A stretch of DNA of 64,000 bases from Bacteroidales bacterium (GCA_900770215.1 CAAGJW010000062.1:25331-89330), one strand, 5' to 3'; numbered from the stretch's first letter, positions 6,715-14,096 are shown. The notes: generated by a model from the letters alone, not told the origin. Made by a program: numbers and translations.

Positions 6715-8982
6715 TCACAGGTTCATCCTCAACGTGGCTCCCAGTGCAAGGCCGCGGCCTCGCTGCAGAAACTCGTGCTTGATCGAGACGAAGTAGAAGG
6801 TGTTGTATTTGGTGTCGGTCAGGTTGCGTCCCCACACTTCCAGGCTGTAGTGCCGCCCGGCGAGCGTGGCGCTGGCGCCCAGCAGGGCATAGAAGGGTTG
6901 CTTGAGCGAGTTGGCCTCGTTCCAGTAGATCTGCCCGGCTGCACTCATGTTGGCATCGATGGTGAGCGAGTTAAATATTTTGCTGTCGGGGTCGAGGTCA
7001 AAGGTGTGGTAGGCATCGACATAGAGGGTGTTGCTCGGGCTGTAGGGCACATAGTTGCCCTTGTAGTCGGCCTTGCCGTCGTTGTAGTTCTTAAACTTGG
7101 CGTTGCAATAGCCGTAGTTCACGGTGAATCCCGTGCTGGCCCATGGCGTGACGGTCATGGTCACTTCGGCTCCCCACGAGCGGGTTTTGCCGGCATTGGT
7201 CATCACGCGGCCGGTGGTGGTGCCGTCGGGAAACACGGTGAGCTGGCGGTCGCGGCAGTCGAGATAAAACACGTCGATGTCGCTTTTCACGCGTCGCTCC
7301 CAGCACTCGAAGTGGCCTCCCAACTCATAGTTCCACGCCTTCTCGGGCTTGTAGCCCACAATCTTGTCTACATCGTAGCTGGCCCCTATGCCCATGAAGC
7401 GCATGAGCTTCTGCTGCAGCACGTCGCTGAACATCTGCGTGTTGAAGCCGCCTGCCTTGTAGCCTTTGGTCACGCTGGCATATAGGGTCTGCCAGGCCTT
7501 GCCGTGCAGGCGATAGGTGATAGAAAACTTGGGTAGCACTTGCAAGAAGTTTTTGTGCAGCTTGTCGCTCTCGTCGATGTTGACGGCCTCGTGAGCATAG
7601 GCCGTGCCTGTGGCTGCATCGACGATGGTGTAGCCGGTGGCCGTGTGGCTGCGGTAGCGCAGGATCGACTTCTCATAGTCGACGCGGGCACCCACTGCCA
7701 CTGTGAGGTTGTGCCAGTCGTAGCTCGACTGGTGATAGAATGCTGTGCCCCAGTTGTCGTATTTGAAATTGCTGCCCAGCACAAACTCGCGGGCATCCCA
7801 CACCACCGGGTAGCTGGGCGTGGCGGCGTTCACATGCTCCTCGATGAGACGCGCGATGCCGGCATCCTTGAAGGTGACAGGGGCATCCATGTTGTAGTGG
7901 CGGTAGAAGCCGAAGAGGCCTGTGATGCACTCATAGTCGTTGCTCTTGTGGCGTGCAATCAGGTCTTGGGTAATGGCGTTCTCGCGTCGCTTCTGGGTGA
8001 GCGTGAAGTAGGGGTCGGGGGTGAAATCCTGGTCGAGCGTCATGTTGTCGTCGATATACTGGTAGCTGGTGATGCTCGACAGGGTGAAGGTGTCGTAGCG
8101 CTTTTCCACCGTGAGCCCGTCGAGCAGGCTGGTGCGCTTGTAGAAGCAGGTGTCGTTGTAGGCAATTCGGCCCGTTGCCGTGTACTCATAGGGGTAGCCT
8201 CCCTGCCGGCTTATCGAGCCCGAGAGCACATTGGCGATGCGCAGGGTGGGCGATGCCTGCCAGTCGGCCTTGAGACGCAGGCTGCCCTGGTGCTCCCAGT
8301 CCACCTTCTTGCCGTTGTAGTCGTTGCGAAACTCGCCGTCGGTCGTGGTATAGTAGAAACTGCCCGACAGGCCCAGGCGGTCGCCCACCAGGTTGTAGGT
8401 GCTCGCACCCAGCTTCACGGCGTTGTGCGAGCCATACTCGGCCAGCAGCCGTGTGCCTTGGTAGCTGAGCGGCGACAGGGTGTAGATGTTCATCAGGCCG
8501 CCCATCGCGTTGCGCCCGTAGAGGGTGCTCTGCGGGCCGCGCAGCATCTCGATGCGCGCGATGTCGAGCAGGTCGACGTCGTAGTTCTCCTTGCACATGA
8601 CGGGGATGTTGTCGATGTTGAGGCCCATGGCGGGCTGGTCGATGCGGGCCCCCAGGCCGCGCACATAGATGGTCGACGTCATGCGGCTCCCGTAGTCGGG
8701 AATGAAGAAGTTGGGCACCATGCAGGCTGCGGTCTTGGCCGAGACGATGTGGTTGCGCTCAGCCTCTTTTCGGCCTATTGTTGTCACGGCGGTGGCCTGG
8801 GTGCGCAGGTCGTCGGTTTGCTTGATGGCTGTCACGGTCACCTCGCTCAGCGTGAGATGCCTGCCCTCGGCCGCAGCAGTGCTGGCCGCACTGTCGGCTG
8901 GCTCCACAGCTGCAAGAGCTGCCGCCCCGTTGCACACTGCCCATAGCATGATGGGCACACTTATTTTCCACTGATGTTTCAC
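6715..8982 (-). CDS. TonB-dependent outer membrane receptor
   Basis: A 755-residue receptor. The start codon is GTG (complement of 8980-8982); it gives a proper signal peptide (MKHQWKISVPIMLWAVCNGAAALAA). A TonB-box-like LSEVTVTAI is near residue 45. The plug domain follows, with IYVRGLGARID, then RIEMLRGPQSTLYGRNAMGG, the typical end of the plug, and the remaining 570 or so residues show alternating strands of a 22-strand barrel. There is no N-terminal carboxypeptidase-like extension, so it is not a SusC-type protein; the size suits siderophore, haem or vitamin receptors. The substrate cannot be read from the sequence. It is the first gene of a two-gene unit with lipoprotein D. The putative promoter (8987-9017) ends only four bases before the GTG. 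Confidence 0.88.
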   Translation of the reverse strand: MKHQWKISVPIMLWAVCNGAAALAAVEPADSAASTAAAEGRHLTLSEVTVTAIKQTDDLRTQATAVTTIGRKEAERNHIVSAKTAACMVPNFFIPDYGSRMTSTIYVRGLGARIDQPAMGLNIDNIPVMCKENYDVDLLDIARIEMLRGPQSTLYGRNAMGGLMNIYTLSPLSYQGTRLLAEYGSHNAVKLGASTYNLVGDRLGLSGSFYYTTTDGEFRNDYNGKKVDWEHQGSLRLKADWQASPTLRIANVLSGSISRQGGYPYEYTATGRIAYNDTCFYKRTSLLDGLTVEKRYDTFTLSSITSYQYIDDNMTLDQDFTPDPYFTLTQKRRENAITQDLIARHKSNDYECITGLFGFYRHYNMDAPVTFKDAGIARLIEEHVNAATPSYPVVWDAREFVLGSNFKYDNWGTAFYHQSSYDWHNLTVAVGARVDYEKSILRYRSHTATGYTIVDAATGTAYAHEAVNIDESDKLHKNFLQVLPKFSITYRLHGKAWQTLYASVTKGYKAGGFNTQMFSDVLQQKLMRFMGIGASYDVDKIVGYKPEKAWNYELGGHFECWERRVKSDIDVFYLDCRDRQLTVFPDGTTTGRVMTNAGKTRSWGAEVTMTVTPWASTGFTVNYGYCNAKFKNYNDGKADYKGNYVPYSPSNTLYVDAYHTFDLDPDSKIFNSLTIDANMSAAGQIYWNEANSLKQPFYALLGASATLAGRHYSLEVWGRNLTDTKYNTFYFVSIKHEFLQRGRGLALGATLRMNL

Positions 8983-8986
8983 ATTG

Positions 8987-9017
8987 CAAATTTACATGAT
9001 TTAACATTGGCCTGCAA
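8987..9017 (-). promoter_or_regulatory. Promoter of the TonB receptor operon
   Basis: Minus strand: TTG (complement of 9015-9017), 20 bases, TAAATTTG (complement of 8987-8994). The box ends four bases before the GTG start, so the transcript would be almost or fully leaderless if both calls are right. Confidence 0.5.
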
Positions 9018-9091
9018 TCACAACATGTGGTGATTTTTTGTGCTGCGATGGTTAGAAATCGCCTGTAGTATACCTTGGTAGCGTGAAGCTC

Positions 9092-9110
9092 GCGCCCTAA
9101 TTGGGCGCGG
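9092..9110. other. Small perfect palindrome in the divergent intergenic region
   Basis: CGCGCCC (9092-9098), loop TAATT, GGGCGCG (9104-9110). There is no T-run on either side. It lies between the divergent TonB receptor and DUF2461 promoters and could be an operator or a dispersed repeat; no assignment is possible. Confidence 0.4.
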
Positions 9111-9152
9111 CGTCTTTGGGCATTGCTTTAGTCCAAAAGCGAGGCTTTTGAT

Positions 9153-9183
9153 TTTGCATTGCGCTCGACTTGCAGTAATTTTG
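9153..9183 (+). promoter_or_regulatory. Promoter of the DUF2461 gene
   Basis: TTTG (9153-9156), 19 bases, TAATTTTG (9176-9183). The start codon chosen at 9189 is only six bases beyond, implying a very short or absent 5' leader. Confidence 0.55.
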
Positions 9184-9188
9184 CCCAC

Positions 9189-9860
9189 ATGAAATCATTT
9201 AGCAATATCAACGAGATTTTGGCTTTTCTCGACCGGCTGCAGGCCAACAACAACCGCCCGTGGTTCATGCAGCACAAGGCCGAGTACGACGCCTTGCGCC
9301 AGCCTTGGGAACACGACATGGAACGCCTCATCGAGCTCATGGCGCAGGCCGACGACCAGGTGCGCGGCCTGAATGTGAAAAACAGCGTGTACCGCATCTA
9401 CCGCGATGTGCGCTTCAGCAACGACAAGTCGCCCTACAAGAATTACTTCTCGGGCGTGCTGGGCAAGGGCGGCCGCCACACCAAGCTGTCGTGCTACTAT
9501 GTGCACTTCCAGCCTGGCAACATCATCATGGGCGGCGGCATCTGGTGCCCCGAGCGGCCTGTGCTCGACCGTCTGCGCAGCCTCATCGATGCCGAGCCCG
9601 AGGAATTTCTCAAGGCAGTGCAGCCCGCACTCGATGCTGGCTACGAGTGGGACAGCGCTTCGCTCAAGCGGGTGCCCAAGGGCTATGACCAGGAGCATCC
9701 CATGGCACGCTACTTGAAGATGAAAGAGTACTTACTCGTCAAGCACTGCACAGCTGCCAGCTTCGACGTCGGCGACTGGGTGGCCCGTGTGGCAGCCGAC
9801 CTGCCTGTGCTCAAGCCCGTGCACGATTTCCTCAACTACGTGTTCGACGACGGCGACTGA
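9189..9860 (+). CDS. DUF2461 family protein
   Basis: A 223-residue cytoplasmic protein matching the DUF2461 (TIGR02453) family by its landmarks: N-terminal FLDRLQANNNRPWFMQHK, the R-x-YRDVRFSNDKSPYKNYF segment (about residues 75-93), and G-GIWCPERPVLDRLR. The family is widespread; its biochemical role is not established. The start at 9189 is chosen over an in-frame ATG at 9159 because family members begin close to this point and because the promoter -7 box (9176-9183) would lie inside the longer reading. It stands alone between the TonB cluster and the tRNA cluster. Confidence 0.85.
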   Translation: MKSFSNINEILAFLDRLQANNNRPWFMQHKAEYDALRQPWEHDMERLIELMAQADDQVRGLNVKNSVYRIYRDVRFSNDKSPYKNYFSGVLGKGGRHTKLSCYYVHFQPGNIIMGGGIWCPERPVLDRLRSLIDAEPEEFLKAVQPALDAGYEWDSASLKRVPKGYDQEHPMARYLKMKEYLLVKHCTAASFDVGDWVARVAADLPVLKPVHDFLNYVFDDGD

Positions 9861-9918
9861 ATTTGCCCTTAAGGGCTGTTCTGGCTGCAATGTGAAAGTT
9901 TTTTTCTTCTTAAAAAAG

Positions 9919-9949
9919 TTGCAAAAACTGCAACAAGTGCTTACCTTTG
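9919..9949 (+). promoter_or_regulatory. Promoter of tRNA-Ser(UGA)
   Basis: TTG (9919-9921), 20 bases, TACCTTTG (9942-9949), 71 bases upstream of the mature tRNA 5' end. Confidence 0.6.
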
Positions 9950-10020
9950 CACCCATCAATCACTGCAACGAGTGCAAGGCTCATGCCGAGTGCGAGTTGA
10001 TGACCGGAGTGATTGATACT

Positions 10021-10105
10021 GGAGAGATGGCGGAGTGGTCGATCGCGGCGGTCTTGAAAACCGTTGAGGGTAACACCTCCGGGGGTTCGAATCCCTCTCT
10101 CTCCG
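10021..10105 (+). tRNA. tRNA-Ser (anticodon UGA)
   Basis: GGAGAGA (10021-10027) pairs with TCTCTCC (10098-10104), with G as discriminator. The anticodon loop reads CTTGAAA with TGA as anticodon, there is a long variable arm as in class II tRNAs, and the T-arm contains GGTTCGAATCC. CCA is not encoded. Confidence 0.95.
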
Positions 10106-10115
10106 CAACAATAGA

Positions 10116-10152
10116 GGAGTCTCTATCTCACATCGGGGTGGAGACTCTTTTA
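10116..10152 (+). terminator. Terminator after tRNA-Ser(UGA)
   Basis: GAGTCTC (10117-10123) pairs with GAGACTC (10141-10147), followed directly by TTTTATTTT. Confidence 0.75.
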
Positions 10153-10229
10153 TTTTGCTTCTAAATGACTTTTTCAAAAAAATATCAATGTTTTTTTGCG
10201 CTACGCAAAAAGGCTGCACAGCCCCTTGC

Positions 10230-10237
10230 TACCTTTG
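10230..10237 (+). promoter_or_regulatory. -7 box for the three-tRNA cluster
   Basis: TACCTTTG at 10230-10237, 18 bases before the next tRNA. No TTG/TTTG is found at the usual 19-20 base distance, so only the -7 element is supported. Confidence 0.4.
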
Positions 10238-10255
10238 CATCGTCGATAACGAAAA

Positions 10256-10340
10256 GGAAGCATGGGTGAGTGGCCGAAACCAGCACACTGCTAACGTGCC
10301 GAACCGCAAGGTTCCGAAGGTTCGAATCCTTCTGCTTCCG
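10256..10340 (+). tRNA. tRNA-Ser (anticodon GCU)
   Basis: GGAAGCA (10256-10262) pairs with TGCTTCC (10333-10339), with G as discriminator. The anticodon is GCT in CACTGCTAACGTG, with a long variable arm and a T-arm with GGTTCGAATCC. It is followed after six bases by tRNA-Arg. Confidence 0.95.
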
Positions 10341-10346
10341 CTCGAT

Positions 10347-10421
10347 GGCGGGGTAGCTCAATTGGATGAGAGCGGTTGCCTACGAAGCAACAGGTTGTGG
10401 GTTCGAGTCCCACCCTCGTCA
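10347..10421 (+). tRNA. tRNA-Arg (anticodon ACG)
   Basis: The acceptor GGCGGGG (10347-10353) pairs with CCTCGTC (10414-10420) using two G-U pairs. D-arm GCTC...GAGAGC, anticodon stem-loop GTTGC-CTACGAA-GCAAC, T-arm GTGGG-TTCGAGT-CCCAC. A34 is presumably deaminated to inosine. Confidence 0.93.
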
Positions 10422-10427
10422 CAACAA

Positions 10428-10500
10428 GGAACTTTGGCCGACGTGGTGTAGGCGCAGGACTGAAAATCCTGACAACGTGGTTCGACTCCACGAGGTTCCA
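10428..10500 (+). tRNA. tRNA-Phe (anticodon GAA)
   Basis: GGAACTT (10428-10434) pairs with AGGTTCC (10493-10499) with one G-U pair. Anticodon stem-loop CAGGA-CTGAAAA-TCCTG (GAA), T-arm CGTGG-TTCGACT-CCACG. The D-stem has three pairs (GCC/GGC) and the variable loop is four bases, slightly short, but all arms close. Confidence 0.85.
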
Positions 10501-10626
10501 CTCAATCGCCAAGGGGGGGCTCTCCTCCCATCGGGCATCGCAAGCAGCACTGGCAATTGCCGATCTCGTGTACAGCACGCAACTTGAGGCAAGACTTGCC
10601 GAGAGGCTCATGCCTGGTGCACTTGA

Positions 10627-10679
10627 AAAAGGCTTCGTGGCAGTTGTCATTGTACAACGCTTCCACGAAGTCTTTTCTT
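10627..10679. terminator. Bidirectional terminator between tRNAs and the regulator gene
   Basis: CTTCGTGG (10633-10640) pairs with CCACGAAG (10663-10670). T-rich sequence follows on the plus side and an A-run precedes, so it can serve both the plus-strand tRNAs and the minus-strand gene ending at 10695. Confidence 0.6.
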
Positions 10680-10694
10680 TCTTATGAGCTTGTT

Positions 10695-11102
10695 TCAAAG
10701 CAGAAAAATCAATTTCCCTTTCAACTTTACAAGCACATCTTTCAGCTCCTTGGCCTTCTTGTCGTCGTCAATCTTGCCGATGAGGCTCACAGCTTTTTCC
10801 ACAAGGTTGTAGTCTTCCTCGTCGAGCGGATGCGCATTGATGGAGTAGTCGGGGTCGGAATAGCGGTAGTACTTGTTGTCGTAGACCTCGATAGGGGCGT
10901 TGTAGCCCAGCTTGTCCGACCTCATGATCTGCAGGTCGCCTTGCACAGTTCTCGTTGCCACCCCCTTGGTGATGCCCTCCATGTCGTAGAGCGCCTGGGA
11001 GCAGGCATCTACCAGGTCGTCGATGGTCCATCTCCTATACCTGTTTCTCAGGCATTTGTCGATGGTCTTGTAACGTATCAATGCATTCTTGTTGACTGGC
11101 AT
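10695..11102 (-). CDS. Truncated WYL-family regulator (DNA-binding half only)
   Basis: A 135-residue protein that looks like only the front of a WYL-domain transcriptional regulator. Its N-terminus, MPVNKNALIRYKTIDKCLRN, followed by RYRRWTIDDLVDACSQALYD and RTVQGDLQIMRSDKLGYNAP, is the winged-helix opening typical of Bacteroidetes WYL proteins of about 340 residues. Here the frame stops after KLKGKLIFLL, where the WYL ligand-binding fold should begin. No WYL remnant is evident before the terminator. The start is placed at the complement of 11100-11102 rather than at an upstream in-frame ATG, because similarity begins there. WYL proteins regulate several CRISPR loci; a link to the array 0.7 kb away is inference. 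It could be a true short regulator or a decayed one. Confidence 0.7.
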   Translation of the reverse strand: MPVNKNALIRYKTIDKCLRNRYRRWTIDDLVDACSQALYDMEGITKGVATRTVQGDLQIMRSDKLGYNAPIEVYDNKYYRYSDPDYSINAHPLDEEDYNLVEKAVSLIGKIDDDKKAKELKDVLVKLKGKLIFLL

Positions 11103-11190
11103 GGTTGTGAAAATGTTTGTTTTGTTTTTAATTTTGGAAAAATTGGTTGGTGCCATGCCAGTGATATGGGGTGCAGCGCTGGAGAGGCAC

Positions 11191-11228
11191 AAAAAAATCG
11201 GAAAGCTTCTATGTGGACTTTCCGATTT
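11191..11228 (-). terminator. Terminator-like inverted repeat
   Basis: AAATCGGAAAG (11195-11205) pairs exactly with CTTTCCGATTT (11218-11228). On the minus strand the stem is followed by seven T's. It may end transcripts arriving from the CRISPR side; on the plus side it is followed by a weaker T-rich stretch. Confidence 0.6.
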
Positions 11229-11631
11229 CTTTATGACTCTCTTTTTAAATATTGTCAGCGTTAAAAAACTTGACTCTATGCTTGGGAGAACGAACATGCA
11301 TGACATCGGAACAATCCTGTGAGCACACGGCGATAGCTGCTGCAAAGCTGCGTGGTGAAGCAACTGCGGCTAAATCGTCGCGCACTATAGCGCTGTGACC
11401 TTGCATGGATGTTGATGTATATGTCCATTTCTTTTTTATATTACCAAAATTGCGATTGCAAAGTTACATTTTTTTAGTTGAAAAACCATTACGTCAGTTT
11501 GCTGATTCCTGTTATTCGCGTGCAAAGTTAGCACACCGCTATGCAGTCTTTTTGCGCAGCAAGAGAAAAACGCGACTGGCAAGAGCCATCCATCCTTCGG
11601 CGCATCACCTGCTGTGCACACACACAGGCAG

Positions 11632-11652
11632 GGACGGCCCTTGTGGCCGTCC
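11632..11652. repeat. Perfect 8-bp palindrome, REP-like
   Basis: GGACGGCC (11632-11639), loop CTTGT, GGCCGTCC (11645-11652), followed by an A-run. The orientation of the A-run makes it unsuitable as a terminator. It resembles short dispersed palindromes; copy number elsewhere cannot be tested here. Confidence 0.35.
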
Positions 11653-11827
11653 GAAAAAAAATATCATGTCGTTCAGAAAAAATGTGTGCCCTAATCGGGG
11701 TTTCCCTAATTGCCGGTGTTGTCGCCGCTGCAATGCTGATATGGTGTTGAGAGCGGTCTGCCGCCTGCCTATGCTTTGCCGCTCCCTGGCGGGATCTGAA
11801 ATTGCAATAACGCGCTTTATGATGCGC

Positions 11828-11863
11828 GTCTTAATCCTTGTGTAATGGGATATGTTCTCTGAC
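11828..11863 (-). repeat. Decayed CRISPR repeat beyond the array end
   Basis: A 36-base sequence clearly related to the 37-base array repeat (shared starts and ends GTCTTAATCCTTG...TCTCTGAC on the plus strand) but with several differences and one base missing. It lies 127 bases beyond the last array repeat, at the trailer end, as expected for an eroded oldest repeat. Confidence 0.75.
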
Positions 11864-11874
11864 AAAAAAGGAAA

Positions 11875-11952
11875 AGCCAAGCGGAGGAATCGAACCTCTA
11901 CACATCACTTGCGCAATGCCGCCTTTACCATACATCACGGATCTACTTGGCT
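11875..11952 (-). tRNA. tRNA-like element (probable pseudo-tRNA)
   Basis: On the minus strand AGCCAAG (complement of 11946-11952) pairs perfectly with CTTGGCT (complement of 11875-11881), 78 bases end to end. A near-canonical T-arm (AGAGG-TTCGATT-CCTCC) and a D-loop-like ATGGTAAAG are present. The D-stem and anticodon stem do not fold properly and no anticodon with U33 can be assigned, so it is probably a degenerate tRNA or a tRNA mimic. The 3' side runs into TTTTCCTTTTTT, so it may also act as a terminator. Confidence 0.35.
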
Positions 11953-11990
11953 TTCCTCTTATTTCTTTCAGCAAAAGCACAATTTTTTTT

Positions 11991-12394
11991 GTATTAATCC
12001 TAGTTGTAGTGGAATATGGTCTCTGACATATGGAAACAGCGTCTGTTTCACCCTTTTGGGTGGTCTTAATCCTTGTTGTAGTGGAATATGGTCTCTGACT
12101 CATCGCCACCCCAACTAGTGCGGTTGAGCGTGGTTGTCTTAATCCTTGTTGTAGTGGAATATGGTCTCTGACTAATTTAAAAATTTATAGTTATGGAATT
12201 CAAAGAATTGTCTTAATCCTTGTTGTAGTGGAATATGGTCTCTGACCGCCGCATCTGGCGAGGCTCAGAGGGTGCTTCTTTTGTCTTAATCCTTGTTGTA
12301 GTGGAATATGGTCTCTGACATCACTTGATGCTGAATATGAAATCGAGGAAGATGACGGTCTTAATCCTTGTTGTAGTGGAATATGGTCTCTGAC
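11991..12394 (-). CRISPR. CRISPR array, 6 repeats and 5 spacers
   Basis: Repeats of 37 bases at 11991-12027, 12063-12099, 12136-12172, 12210-12246, 12283-12319 and 12358-12394; spacers of 35, 36, 37, 36 and 38 bases between them. The last five repeats are identical; the one at 11991 has two changes. On the minus strand the repeat starts GTCAGAGACC and ends GGATTAAGAC, giving an 8-base 5' handle ATTAAGAC, as expected for Cas6-processed type III crRNAs. The variant repeat at low coordinates and a promoter-bearing leader at high coordinates both support minus-strand transcription, the same direction as the cas operon. The repeat is only weakly palindromic (GTC...GAC ends). Confidence 0.95.
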
Positions 12395-12524
12395 CGTCAA
12401 AAATGAAACCCTCTGGTTTTCAAGCTATAATGGTGCTCGAGAAGCCGTTGTATTCTCAAAATTAACAAATTTTAGCGCCCTTATAGGTGACTGCAAAATT
12501 ACAATATTGTAGCAAAATGTCAAA
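12395..12524 (-). promoter_or_regulatory. CRISPR leader with promoter
   Basis: AT-rich sequence upstream of the first repeat. Minus strand: TTTG (complement of 12521-12524), 19 bases, TAATTTTG (complement of 12494-12501), about 100 bases before the first repeat, so the precursor would carry a 90-base leader. A second TAATTTTG (complement of 12457-12464) lacks a -33 element. Confidence 0.65.
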
Positions 12525-12667
12525 GAGCGATATGGTTAAATTTTGTAAAATATGATTTTTTTGAAAATAGTCTTGTTGTCCGCAATATTACACATCTGAT
12601 ATTCAATTGTTTTCAGTAGCTATCGAGCATCTCCCCACCTCTGGAGGTCAATGCTGCCACTTTGGTG

Positions 12668-14086
12668 CTATTGTGTAGACAGGATCTTGGTGATGCGCTT
12701 TCTCCCGTCGGGTTGCACTTCGCCTACAGCTTTCACCATCTGCCCGTTCACAATGCCGCAGGCTTGTCTTAGTCGGGGTGAGATGTAGTAGTCGCGAAGA
12801 AAGGCAAAGGGCTTGTCGGGCCTAACTGTAACCATTCCCTCTATTATTTTTGCATCGGCTTGTGGCTTGGCAGGGTGGATGTTCACATTTTTCCCGGTGG
12901 CGTGCATTGTGAGGATGGCGATGGGAGCGATGCCAGCGTTGTTGTAGTGGCATGTGAAGGTGTCGCCCACCTTGGCTTTCTTGAGCTGCGGCGTTGGCTG
13001 CACCCTTGCAAATAGACGCCGCTTGGCGTTGCTCAAGCAGGCCCTGGGCTTCCCGCTGGCATTGGGCTTGATGCCGGTAAAGACGAAGTCGCACTCTGGG
13101 TAATCGGCGGCAACCCAGTCTTCGGCCAGAGCTGCGTGCTGCCAGTAGAAGGCTTTGCCGTTGATTGCCGGGGCTGCACCGCCGAGTGTGCTCCTTATCT
13201 CGTAGGCCATTCCCTTGATTTTCCATCTATTTCGCTCATAGGTCTTGACATAGGTGTCAAGCTCGTGAGCGCTTTGTGCTGGATTGCTGTGCAGCAGCAG
13301 CGAGGCCAGGGCAAGATGCGTCTCACCTGAGTACAGCTCGTTGTCGATCATCGTGAGGGCCTTGCAGTAGCAAGAAACTTTCATGTCGCCGTCGACCAAG
13401 TCGCCCAGGTGTTTCCACAAGTACCATTTGGGCTTGCTGCCAAGCAGCCTCTTTAGCATTTCGACAGCCTGGGCCATGTCGCCTGCCCAGGCATGGAGGT
13501 TGGCAATATACAGCGGCGTGAACTCATAGTCGGGGCACCTGTGCAGCACGGTGTTGAAGAAAGGCAGCAGCTTGCTTGCCGTTACGGGCGACTGCGTGCT
13601 CTTGAGCTCTTTGTACAGTAGCGAGGCAACTCTTGTGACCAAGGGCTGGTACACAATGGGCTTACCGTCGTGTGCTGTGCCCTTTTGCCCCACATAGTCC
13701 TCGTCGCGGAAGCAGTCAAGCCCCCACGAGCGGCAGAAGTCGACGAAATGGAACTCCTGCATGTGCAGCTTCTTGCAGGCAAGGGCCAGCACCATCATGT
13801 AGGAGTGCACCATGTCGGGCTTGTGGGTGCACAAGTTCAGGTAGTAGCCTAAGATAGTCGTGGCCTGCCCGGGCGAGAGCACAGCCATATTTTTCTTTAG
13901 ATACCGGTAGATGGTCCATCCCGCTGCTTGGCTGTAGAATGACGGCACCTGGTCGCTCTCCAGATAGGGCTGCAGCAGTGCATAGGCCTCGTCGATTTTC
14001 TGTTCCTTGCCAAGGTCGTGTGCCATGCCGATGACATGGCCCATGGCTAGGATGTTGTCTTGTGACTCTCTTTGCTCTCTGTTCAT
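12668..14086 (-). CDS. TPR-like protein with C-terminal OB-like domain, CRISPR-associated
   Basis: A 472-residue protein in the cas operon, not a standard Cas protein. Residues 1-330 or so are alpha-helical with TPR-like pairs (e.g. EQKIDEAYALLQPYL, AGDMAQAVEMLKRLL). From about residue 370, a beta-rich part (KVGDTFTCHY, GMVTVRPDKPFAFLRDYYISP, MVKAVGEVQPDGRKRITKI) has the look of an S1/cold-shock OB fold that binds nucleic acid. A TPR plus OB arrangement next to a primase-like gene recalls the TOTE conflict systems described by comparative genomics; that link is inference. It lies 10 bases after cas2 and is the last gene before the leader. It may couple the primase-like protein or Cas1-Cas2 to nucleic acid during adaptation; the function is unknown. 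Confidence 0.6.
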   Translation of the reverse strand: MNREQRESQDNILAMGHVIGMAHDLGKEQKIDEAYALLQPYLESDQVPSFYSQAAGWTIYRYLKKNMAVLSPGQATTILGYYLNLCTHKPDMVHSYMMVLALACKKLHMQEFHFVDFCRSWGLDCFRDEDYVGQKGTAHDGKPIVYQPLVTRVASLLYKELKSTQSPVTASKLLPFFNTVLHRCPDYEFTPLYIANLHAWAGDMAQAVEMLKRLLGSKPKWYLWKHLGDLVDGDMKVSCYCKALTMIDNELYSGETHLALASLLLHSNPAQSAHELDTYVKTYERNRWKIKGMAYEIRSTLGGAAPAINGKAFYWQHAALAEDWVAADYPECDFVFTGIKPNASGKPRACLSNAKRRLFARVQPTPQLKKAKVGDTFTCHYNNAGIAPIAILTMHATGKNVNIHPAKPQADAKIIEGMVTVRPDKPFAFLRDYYISPRLRQACGIVNGQMVKAVGEVQPDGRKRITKILSTQ

Positions 14087-14096
14087 CGTGTTGCAT

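Larger units (their letters stand above)
11103..11827. other. Intergenic region without a supportable gene
   Basis: About 725 bases between the regulator and the decayed CRISPR repeat. Open frames here have no recognisable motifs. Visible structure: a strong inverted repeat at 11195-11228, a palindrome at 11632-11652, and two isolated minus-strand TAACTTTG boxes (complement of 11459-11466 and 11523-11530) without proper -33 partners. The stretch may hold remnants of eroded array or mobile DNA. Confidence 0.5.

Noticed and set aside
7540..8946. A 468-codon plus-strand open frame
   Set aside because: Antisense to the TonB receptor, whose plug and barrel motifs are clear.
11459..11530. Minus-strand promoters at the two TAACTTTG boxes
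   Set aside because: Neither has a TTG or TTTG at 19-20 bases; isolated boxes of this kind occur by chance in AT-rich DNA.
11405..11845. A 146-codon plus-strand open frame in the CRISPR-proximal gap
   Set aside because: The translation is Cys/Arg-rich without any fold pattern and runs into the decayed CRISPR repeat.
11875..11952. A normal functional tRNA
   Set aside because: The acceptor and T arms fit, but the D and anticodon stems do not close and no anticodon with U33 is possible; it is kept only as tRNA-like.
11991..12394. CRISPR array read on the plus strand
   Set aside because: The variant and decayed repeats are at the low-coordinate end and a consensus promoter lies at the high-coordinate end on the minus strand; the handle ATTAAGAC also appears only in that orientation.
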